From a bacterium (lineage in GTDB: Bacteria > Eremiobacterota > Eremiobacteria > Baltobacterales > Baltobacteraceae), in assembly GCA_021784715.1 (NCBI GenBank), contig JAJYHP010000059.1, positions 1 to 13,526 of the forward strand: 13,526 nucleotides of DNA, in the 5' to 3' direction. Positions 7,824 to 13,526 of this stretch are shown here, piece after piece. Each line of letters begins with the position of its first letter. The stretch's first letter is position 1. The notes beneath the pieces were generated by a model. That model did not search any database. It saw nothing but the letters and a program-made list of their open reading frames with translations, and was not told the origin of the DNA. A program made the position numbers and the translations under genes.

Positions 7824-8966
7824 TTATGTTAACACCTCCGCCAAACGTCCGGCGCTGCGAGCGAACTCCAACTCCATCGCAATGCGCTCGCCGACAGAGA
7901 TATCGCGTCCCCACCGGTACGATGAATAGGGGGTAAAGCGCGTTCCCGGAGAGCCCGGTATTCGTAGCGACACGTCGTAACAAACGAATTCCTTCGGCGG
8001 GCCGGCGACGATCGCGCACTGCAGCGCAAACGGTCCGATCGTTCCCGGCGGTAAGGCTTCACGCGCGGCGGCGACAAAACGCTCGCCCATAGCGAAAGCC
8101 GATTCCAAGGTCGACTCCGTTAGCGTCGCGGCGATGTGCCCCGCCTCTTCTAATCGCATGGGGACGTCGCGCAGTTGTTCGTACACCGATGGCGGCACGT
8201 TGCGGAACCCTTCGAGATTGGTCTGACGGCGGGTATCGGTCCCCATCAGCTCGAGTTCGCCGAGCAGAGGCGAATAGAAGAAATTTAAATTAATCGACGG
8301 CCCGAGCGCGAATTCTTCGATGACCGCTCCGGCAAGCCCGGCCTCGTCGAGGATGCCCTCGGCGATCAATCGCGCGCTTACTTCTCGGTACTGCCGTGGG
8401 TTTGCGCAGAGAAAGAAGGCGCGTTCGAAACGGACGCGCGCGTGCGGAGCCTTTACCATAACCAGCCGGTCGATCTCATCGGGCGATGCAAATTGCTGCG
8501 GATGGCGTATACCGGCCTTCGCTAGGAGTTCGTACTGGTTTCCCGCCTCATCGCGTTCCTCGGCACGGAGGAGAAAACGGTTCCCGAAGAACGGAACCAG
8601 CATACGCCGCTCGATCTCGTCGTAGCTAAAGTGTTGGTGCAAGTACACTTCGAACGACCGATTCGCGCAAAAAATGACGTTGCGCGCGAGCAACTCGCGC
8701 TGGACCCGTTCGTCAAGTAAATCGGCAAACCGCTCGAGTTCGATGACGTCGTCAACGCAACCGCGGGGAATCGCGCCTTCACGGCGGCGGAAATGCTCGG
8801 TATAGGTACGCTCGCGCCCACGTGCCGTCACTACCAAATTACGCAAGCCGCGCAACCGCGCCCCGGCGGCGACTTCGAGTGCCGAGTGGCTTCCGATCGA
8901 GCAGAGCGTCAACGCATCGAGGTCGTACCCTCGCAGCGTCTCTTCGACCGACGTAAATCGGGTCAT
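7824..8966 (-). CDS. PurP-like protein, divergent class (second paralogue)
   Basis: This 380-residue protein is homologous over its length to FAICAR synthetase PurP but belongs to a different class from its neighbour. Shared landmarks are SIGSHSAL (24-30), VPFFGNR (124-130), FFYSPL (229-234), ESTLESAFAMGERF and the GPFALQ segment (311-316). It departs from the catalytic form at several places. VPHGSF becomes FCANRSF (99-105), the glycine-rich ATP loop becomes APHARVRFERAFF (173-185), DRRYETN becomes DTRRQTN, and EISAR..AGSN becomes DVSLRIPGSPGT. From memory, the ERAFF and RIPGSPG signatures mark a second archaeal PurP class, so the change is probably ancient rather than decay. The frame is intact. 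It starts three bases after the neighbour's stop. It could be a regulatory or structural partner of PurP, or an ATP-grasp enzyme with another substrate; the sequence does not decide. Confidence 0.85.
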   Translation of the reverse strand: MTRFTSVEETLRGYDLDALTLCSIGSHSALEVAAGARLRGLRNLVVTARGRERTYTEHFRRREGAIPRGCVDDVIELERFADLLDERVQRELLARNVIFCANRSFEVYLHQHFSYDEIERRMLVPFFGNRFLLRAEERDEAGNQYELLAKAGIRHPQQFASPDEIDRLVMVKAPHARVRFERAFFLCANPRQYREVSARLIAEGILDEAGLAGAVIEEFALGPSINLNFFYSPLLGELELMGTDTRRQTNLEGFRNVPPSVYEQLRDVPMRLEEAGHIAATLTESTLESAFAMGERFVAAAREALPPGTIGPFALQCAIVAGPPKEFVCYDVSLRIPGSPGTRFTPYSSYRWGRDISVGERIAMELEFARSAGRLAEVLT

Positions 8967-8969
8967 CGG

Positions 8970-9992
8970 TTAAAGAACGCTCGAATCATCGAGAACGGCC
9001 TGTAAGTTCGATGCGAGAAGTGCGTTTTTTATCTCGCGCGCGATACGGCGCCCGGTCGACATCGGCTCCGAGTAATTGAGATACGAATACGGCGATCCGT
9101 CGATGAACAGGTTGCTTCCGGCGACGATGCGCGCCGAAATCTCCATGATATAGAAATGCATATCCGGCGTGATAATCGTCTCGATGCAAAAAGCGCCGAA
9201 GAGTCCTTTGGGACCGCAAATTTCTTTGCTGACGCGGATAACGTTGTCTCCCATCTCCAACGCCTCGGCGAGCATCGACTCGCGCAGGCTCACCGGTGAA
9301 TTGCCGACCACGACGTAGGATGGGTCGACGTCCATCCCCTCTTGTGCCGCCGCCGGAATTCGGCCGAGCGAATCGACGTTGGTCTCGTAACGACGATCCA
9401 TCGACATAATCTCGAGTTCTCCCGAAAGCGGAGAATAGAAATAGTGTATGTAGAGCGGAACGCCGATGATGTATTCTTGGATCGTGTATTGCGCCTTGAG
9501 GGAGCCGGCACGCTCTTCGAAATCGGCGGCGTCGCGGATAAACATATAGCCCTTACCGCCTGCGGCACCGTAGAGTTTGACGATGACCGGACGATCGATC
9601 TCGGCGCCGCTCTTGAATTGCCGGGGTAAGCGAAGGCCGGCACGGGTCAGCCAATCGCGTTGCAGTTCGCGGCTCGCCTCCCAATCCAGAACGGCCTTGT
9701 TCCCAAAATACGGGATCGTCATTTTCTTATGCTCTTCGGGCGAGAGATAAGCGACGAACGATCCATGCGGGACGACGATGGCTTTGCGCGCTCGAAGCTC
9801 TTCAAAGAGCGTCGGAAACGCCGAATACGAAGGCAGGACCATGACTTCGTCGACAAAACGAAAGGACCGATAGAGTCGTTCGGTCTGCGGATTGGTGATC
9901 GCCAACGTGCGGAAACCCTCGTCGCGCGCCCCTTTGAGAATCTGAAGCGCGGAATGCGAGCCCAACGTCGCGATGGTATAGTGCCGGTTCAT
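8970..9992 (-). CDS. purP: Formate-dependent FAICAR synthetase (AICAR formyltransferase, archaeal type)
   Basis: PurP converts AICAR, formate and ATP to FAICAR, the penultimate step to IMP, replacing the folate-dependent domain of PurH. The 340-residue protein matches the archaeal enzyme from end to end: TIATLGSHSALQILKGA (6-22), VVPHGSFVAYL (73-83), IPYFGNKAVL (93-102), and the ATP loop VKLYGAAGGKGYMF (138-151). Further on are QEYIIG (172-177), HYFYSPL (183-189), SMDRRYETNVD (197-207), SLRESML (235-241) and FYIMEISARIVAGSN (280-294). All recognisable ATP-grasp and substrate-site motifs are kept, so activity is likely. It most resembles the Pyrococcus type as I recall it. Start ATG overlaps the purS-like stop (ATGA). 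It has visibly lower G+C than purL (six rows counted by hand gave 188 of 360, about 52%). An IMP cyclohydrolase must be encoded elsewhere. Confidence 0.92.
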   Translation of the reverse strand: MNRHYTIATLGSHSALQILKGARDEGFRTLAITNPQTERLYRSFRFVDEVMVLPSYSAFPTLFEELRARKAIVVPHGSFVAYLSPEEHKKMTIPYFGNKAVLDWEASRELQRDWLTRAGLRLPRQFKSGAEIDRPVIVKLYGAAGGKGYMFIRDAADFEERAGSLKAQYTIQEYIIGVPLYIHYFYSPLSGELEIMSMDRRYETNVDSLGRIPAAAQEGMDVDPSYVVVGNSPVSLRESMLAEALEMGDNVIRVSKEICGPKGLFGAFCIETIITPDMHFYIMEISARIVAGSNLFIDGSPYSYLNYSEPMSTGRRIAREIKNALLASNLQAVLDDSSVL

Positions 9993-10390
9993 CGGATCGC
10001 CCTTTCGATGGCAGGGTTACAAAGCAGTCGAGCGCACGCGGCGTCGAGATCGTCGGCGCCGAGCGGCTTTCCGGCGTGATCGAAGAGACGCCAGCCGACC
10101 AAGCGGTGCATCGACGCGGAACGTGGCGCGTCGAGCATCTCGATCCACGCCTCACCCTCGCGCGGGTGGACGCCGGGCAAACGTTCGAGCCGGTGTTTAT
10201 TCGGGTTGAAAAGCCGCTCGTCGCGCTCGATCGACTCGCCGAGACGCTCGTTGCTCGCATCGCGATCGAAGATGAGAATATCGGCGCGCTGCACGCGCGC
10301 GACCGCGACTCCCAATCGCTGCAGCGCCCGCATCGCGGTGTAAGCCTCGTTATCGGGGATCTTCAGCTCGACGGCGTACGCGCGTTCCAT
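9989..10390 (-). CDS. purS: PurS-like subunit of FGAM synthetase with large insertion
   Basis: PurS is the small subunit that bridges PurL and PurQ in the three-part FGAM synthetase and is usually about 80 residues; this protein has 133. Residues 4-42 fit the first beta-alpha-beta unit (YAVELKIPDNEAYTAMRALQ, then a strand ADILIFD). Residues 113-132 fit the last helix with its CNPAIE end, equivalent to the LLANPVIE end of ordinary PurS. Between them, residues about 43-105 form an insertion containing FNPNKHRLERLPGVHP and a segment rich in charged residues. The final short beta strand after NPxIE seems absent. The assignment relies as much on position, directly between purQ and purP, as on sequence. 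Start ATG lies two bases after the purQ stop with only a weak ribosome-binding site; the stop overlaps the purP start by four bases. Confidence 0.7.
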   Translation of the reverse strand: MERAYAVELKIPDNEAYTAMRALQRLGVAVARVQRADILIFDRDASNERLGESIERDERLFNPNKHRLERLPGVHPREGEAWIEMLDAPRSASMHRLVGWRLFDHAGKPLGADDLDAACARLLCNPAIERAIR

Positions 10391-10392
10391 CG

Positions 10393-11160
10393 TTACAGGC
10401 GCTCCAAAGCGGTTACAAAACTCTTGAAAAGCACGCTGCCGCCCGACGGCGCCAGCGGATCGGCGCCTTCGCTACGATCGAGATGGTTGAAGTTCCACGC
10501 ATCGCGTTCGGGGTGCGGCATGATCGCCAGGACGTTGCCTTCGCGATTGGTTATCGCCGCCGCGCCGAGCGCCGACCCCTGCGGAGCGAGATGCGCGTCG
10601 GTCGCACCGTCGGCATCGGCGTAGCGAAAGACGATGAAGTCCCCCTTCTCGAGTTCTTCGATATGCGAGGGAGCCGCAGCGAGTCGACCTTCGCCGTGCG
10701 CCGCCCAGGCCGGAATCAGCAGGTCATCCGGTAGTGCCGCTACAATCGCGCAACGCGTTGCAGCGACGGTACGGCGCAGCAGGACGCGCTCGCAGATAAA
10801 GTGACCTTGCGCGTTGCGCGTGAACGCCGCCGTCGGTCGACGAATCTGCCCCGTGCCCGGCGCGAGCCCGGCTTCCAATAAAATTTGCGCGCCGTTACAG
10901 ATGCCCATGACGTACTTCCCCGCCTGCGCGCCCTCGATCACCGCGTCGAGCATCGCATCGTGCGCGGCGATCGCCCCCGCGCGGATGCGATCTTCGTAAG
11001 CAAAGCCTCCGGGCAACACAAATGCGTCGTAGTAGACCAGGCTTGCTGCCTCGCTCCAATGTACGATCCGCGCATCGGCTCCGCAATCGACGAGCAGATC
11101 GCGCGTCTCTTCTTCGGAGTTCGTTCCCGGAAAGACGAGAACGGCGACCCGCGCCATCAT
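10393..11160 (-). CDS. purQ: FGAM synthetase glutaminase subunit
   Basis: PurQ releases ammonia from glutamine for PurL. The 255-residue protein is a class I glutamine amidotransferase with FPGTNSEEET at the N-terminus, the oxyanion region LPGGFAYED (49-57), nucleophile Cys88 in MGICNGAQ, the AHGEGR loop (154-159) and His216/Glu218 in MPHPER. It ends with the long tail DPLAPSGGSVLFKSFV found in many PurQ proteins. Length is slightly above the Bacillus form. The start is ATG at 11160, whose ATGA overlaps the purL stop; a second ATG follows at 11157, giving 254 residues. The in-frame extension further upstream lies inside purL and is rejected. It is the second gene in the operon, directly coupled to purL. 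Confidence 0.96.
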   Translation of the reverse strand: MMARVAVLVFPGTNSEEETRDLLVDCGADARIVHWSEAASLVYYDAFVLPGGFAYEDRIRAGAIAAHDAMLDAVIEGAQAGKYVMGICNGAQILLEAGLAPGTGQIRRPTAAFTRNAQGHFICERVLLRRTVAATRCAIVAALPDDLLIPAWAAHGEGRLAAAPSHIEELEKGDFIVFRYADADGATDAHLAPQGSALGAAAITNREGNVLAIMPHPERDAWNFNHLDRSEGADPLAPSGGSVLFKSFVTALERL

Positions 11161-13463
11161 GGAAAGAGCTCCTCGAGCGGTCGCGCCCAACTGCGGTGCA
11201 GATCGGCGATCTCCCACGCCGAATCGTCGAACGCCAGCAGCGGCTGCCCAATGGTCAACCCGAGCTCGCGCACGCTCTCGAGCGACCCCGCGAGTTTCTC
11301 GAAGCGCTCGACATCGCGTTGCGCGACTTCGACGACGATGCCGCCCCACTCGCCGAAGACCGATTCGTAGAGGCCGACGCCCGACCAACCGGCAACGCCG
11401 TCAAGTTCCACGCCGATCGGCGCACGGCGCGCCGCCAAACAGCCGAAACTCATCTCGGCGAGCGTAACGAAGAGTCCGCCATCGGAGATGTCGTGCGCGC
11501 TTCGCAGCAAACCTTCGCTTGCAGCAGCGAGGAGGAAGCGGTGCTCGGCGACGATTCGCTCGATATCGATCTCCGGAACCGCCTCGTCCTCAAGCGCGAG
11601 GATCGACGCGATCACGCTTCCGCCGAGCGCGCGCTGCGTCTCGCCGACCAGATAGAGATGCGAACCGACTTCTTTCAACGGCAAAGTGACGCATTGCGAA
11701 ACATCGGCGAGTCGTCCGAGGCAAGCAACGATCGGCGATGCCGGAATCGCATGTCCGCTCGGGGCTGCGTTATACAGGCTCACGTTGCCCGATACAAAGG
11801 CGAGCCCGAAACCGCGCGCCGCACGCGCGAGGCCGTCGATTCCGGCGACGAGCTCGCCGTACTGCCGTGCGTCGCGCGGACTCCCATAATTCAAACAATC
11901 GGTTAAGCCGATCGGTTCGGCCCCGACGGTAACGACGTTCCGCACCGATTCATAGACGGCGTGCTCGGCCGCACGTTGCGGGTCGAGACGGCCGATGCGT
12001 GGATTTCCGTCGACGCTGAGCGCAAACGCGAGGCGCGAGCCGCGAATCGGCGCTAGTACGCCGGCGTCGGCCTCGCCGCGCGGAATAACCGTGCGTCCGC
12101 GTACGACGGCGTCATAATGGCGATAGAGCGGCGCACGCGAGCAGACATCGCGATGGGCGAGAATCTCATGAAAGAGATCGTCGAGCGAGCGTTCGCAGAG
12201 AAGGTCGTGCTTTCGATGCATCGTCGGCGGCATCGGGGCCTCGACGGGCAATGTATCGCGCACCGATCCGGTAAGAAAATCGATCGGCACGTCCATGACG
12301 AGCTCTCCGCGGTGGCGGAGCTGGTAGCGTTGTGCCGCGGTAGCGCGGCCGATCCGCACCGCACGTGCATTTTGGGCGACCTGCGGCAGCGAGAATTCTT
12401 CGTTATAGATACGCTCGACCTCGTCGACGATCTCCTCGGGGAGCGCCCAGAGCAATCGCTCTTGCGTCTCGCCGACGGCGATGACCTCGGGAAGCAAATG
12501 ATCGACCGCGACGTTGACGGTGTCGAGATCGACTTCGGCGCCGAAACCGCCGGCGCTGCAGAGCTCCGCCGAGCAGCCCATGATTCCGCCGGCGCCGAGA
12601 TCTTTAAAGCCGACTTCGATGCCGCGTTCGCGGAGGAACGAAAACACGCGATAGCTCGCCCGCATGATGACGTTTTTGAGAAAGGGATCGGGAACCTGAA
12701 CGGCTCCTTTGTTGCTCTGCGATTCCTTCGCATCCAACGCAACCGACGAAAACGAGGCGCCGCCGAATCCACTGGCGTCGGTCGCCTTTCCAACGAGCAG
12801 GAGTACGAAATTCTCGCCGTTGCGAGGAACGCGCGAGTGAATGATCTCCGATTCTTTGACTAAGCCGAGAGCAACGACATTCACGAGAACGTTGTCGTCG
12901 AATTCGCCGTCGAAGTAGCAGTCGCCGGCGAGATTCGGCACGCCGATTGCATTTCCGTACGCCGCGACGCCGTCAACGACTCCGCGCGCTACCGCGCGTT
13001 GGTGCGCGTTCGCGGCGTCGACGCTACCGAAACGGAGCGGGTCGGCGACCGCGACCACCTCGGCACCCATGCAGAGGACGTCGCGCACGATTCCACCGAT
13101 CCCGGTCGCGGCGCCTTCGAACGGAACGACCTGCGAGGGGTGGTTATGCGATTCGTGCGCGATGACGATGCCGTAGCGCTCCCCCTCGTGCTCGCCGAGA
13201 TGGAGAATACCGGCGTCCTCGGCAGGGCCCAAAACGACGTCGCGACCCTCGGTGGGAAGGCGTCCCAGGAGCGCTCGGCTCGATTTATAGGAGCAATGCT
13301 CGCTCCATTGCGCATCGAAGGCATAGAGCTCGACGAGGCTCGGCGCGCGTCCGAGCCGCTGCGCGATACTCCGCAATTCGTCGACGCGTAACGCCAAACC
13401 CAACGCGTCGGCGCGAGCGCGCAACGCTTCGTCGTCGAGCTCGGCGACGGCTAGATCACGCAA
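11157..13463 (-). CDS. purL: FGAM synthetase large (synthetase) subunit
   Basis: PurL catalyses ATP-dependent conversion of FGAR to FGAM with ammonia from PurQ. The product (about 768 residues) is the short PurL form that needs separate PurS and PurQ. Motifs include WSEHCSYKSS (catalytic histidine, about residue 56), AHESHNHPSQVVPFEGAATG (from about 102), FKDLGAGGIMGCSAEL, and near the end the second half's HDISDGGLFVTLAEMSFG (from about 657). The start is uncertain. GTG at 13508 would give 783 residues, but its first 15 (rich in Ser and Cys) look unlike the family and lack a ribosome-binding site. TTG at 13463 follows GGGGG at about six to seven bases and leaves the N-terminal domain intact, so I prefer it. 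The frame has no stop upstream as far as the window edge, so a start outside cannot be excluded. The stop overlaps the purQ start. Confidence 0.95.
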   Translation of the reverse strand: MRDLAVAELDDEALRARADALGLALRVDELRSIAQRLGRAPSLVELYAFDAQWSEHCSYKSSRALLGRLPTEGRDVVLGPAEDAGILHLGEHEGERYGIVIAHESHNHPSQVVPFEGAATGIGGIVRDVLCMGAEVVAVADPLRFGSVDAANAHQRAVARGVVDGVAAYGNAIGVPNLAGDCYFDGEFDDNVLVNVVALGLVKESEIIHSRVPRNGENFVLLLVGKATDASGFGGASFSSVALDAKESQSNKGAVQVPDPFLKNVIMRASYRVFSFLRERGIEVGFKDLGAGGIMGCSAELCSAGGFGAEVDLDTVNVAVDHLLPEVIAVGETQERLLWALPEEIVDEVERIYNEEFSLPQVAQNARAVRIGRATAAQRYQLRHRGELVMDVPIDFLTGSVRDTLPVEAPMPPTMHRKHDLLCERSLDDLFHEILAHRDVCSRAPLYRHYDAVVRGRTVIPRGEADAGVLAPIRGSRLAFALSVDGNPRIGRLDPQRAAEHAVYESVRNVVTVGAEPIGLTDCLNYGSPRDARQYGELVAGIDGLARAARGFGLAFVSGNVSLYNAAPSGHAIPASPIVACLGRLADVSQCVTLPLKEVGSHLYLVGETQRALGGSVIASILALEDEAVPEIDIERIVAEHRFLLAAASEGLLRSAHDISDGGLFVTLAEMSFGCLAARRAPIGVELDGVAGWSGVGLYESVFGEWGGIVVEVAQRDVERFEKLAGSLESVRELGLTIGQPLLAFDDSAWEIADLHRSWARPLEELFP

Positions 13464-13526
13464 TGACGGCCCCCGGCGGAAGTTGCTGCTGGAGCAAAGC
13501 GTCGACACGCAGCATCTCGGAGCGTG
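13456..13526 (-). CDS. C-terminal tail of an upstream gene (partial)
   Basis: On the - strand a frame is open from the window edge to TGA at 13458-13456, giving 22 residues that include MLRVDALLQQQ and end LPPGAVIA. The composition looks like genuine coding sequence, and the stop falls just inside the proposed purL TTG start, an 8-base overlap in line with the tight packing of the rest of the operon. I do not recognise the protein from so short a tail; another purine gene would fit the context but that is inference only. If purL really starts at GTG 13508, this frame would simply overlap its first codons. Confidence 0.4.
   Translation of the reverse strand, partial: RSEMLRVDALLQQQLPPGAVIA

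Noticed and set aside
8980..8993. Inverted repeat CTCGA-ATCA-TCGAG near the purP/purP-like junction
   Set aside because: The stem is only five pairs, lies in the coding end of purP and has no T-run; unlikely to be a terminator in a three-base junction.
9989..10390. Possibility that the purS-like gene is an unrelated hypothetical protein
   Set aside because: The N-terminal beta-alpha-beta pattern, the CNPAIE end and the place between purQ and purP together favour a PurS relative, though with reduced confidence.
6052..10980. Several GCGATCGC octamers (for example near 6056, 6117, 7369, 10970)
   Set aside because: They resemble the cyanobacterial HIP1 palindrome, but only a few occur and GATCG-rich codons in this GC-rich sequence explain them.
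11161..11388. In-frame extension of purQ upstream to 11388
   Set aside because: It lies within purL coding sequence and the translated part is Arg-rich; PurQ homology starts at the double ATG at 11160/11157.
12117..12863. Open frame of 248 codons on the + strand opposite purL
   Set aside because: It lies entirely within purL, low in hydrophobic order and high in Arg, Asp and Glu; typical antisense artefact.

Overview
The window looks like a chromosomal segment of a GC-rich bacterium: compact, gene-dense, with no RNA genes, insertion sequences or CRISPR. A bacterial host is suggested by a single-chain GMP synthetase (GuaA; most archaea use two subunits), a membrane fatty-acid desaturase, a Bax-inhibitor-1 protein and a bacterial-style PurF and PurL. 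I cannot name the lineage. Codon style and gene content would fit an uncultured high-GC phylum such as Eremiobacterota/Vulcanimicrobiota, but that is a guess.

Layout on the + axis. (1) 3-272 +: end of a small zinc-ribbon protein (CxxC-x17-CxxC), followed six bases later by a fatty-acyl desaturase (279-1118 +). (2) 1115-3166 -: a Bax-inhibitor-1 membrane protein followed by purF. (3) 3253-5016 +: a ClC chloride channel/transporter with two C-terminal CBS domains, diverging from the Bax-inhibitor gene across the only real intergenic gap (3167-3252). (4) 5013-13463 -: one tightly packed operon transcribed leftwards in the order purL, purQ, purS-like, purP, second purP-like gene, guaA, purD. Junctions are 4-base stop/start overlaps or gaps of 2-4 bases. 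The tail of another gene enters from the right edge.

The operon makes purine nucleotides. PurF and PurD perform the first two steps, PurL/PurQ/PurS the FGAM synthetase step, PurP the penultimate step to IMP, and GuaA turns XMP into GMP. The notable point is PurP: bacteria normally formylate AICAR with the folate-dependent PurH, whereas PurP is the formate- and ATP-dependent enzyme known mainly from archaea. Here it is a tandem pair of two different PurP classes. The first keeps all recognisable active-site motifs. The second has lost the glycine-rich ATP loop and several other motifs. The first purP gene is also clearly poorer in G+C than purL in rows I counted by hand, which fits (but does not prove) transfer from elsewhere.

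Other points of interest are a PurS-like protein with a roughly 60-residue insertion, a ClC protein lacking the proton glutamate, a PurD with GAREDA in place of GREHA, and two convergent gene pairs whose stop codons overlap by exactly four bases.
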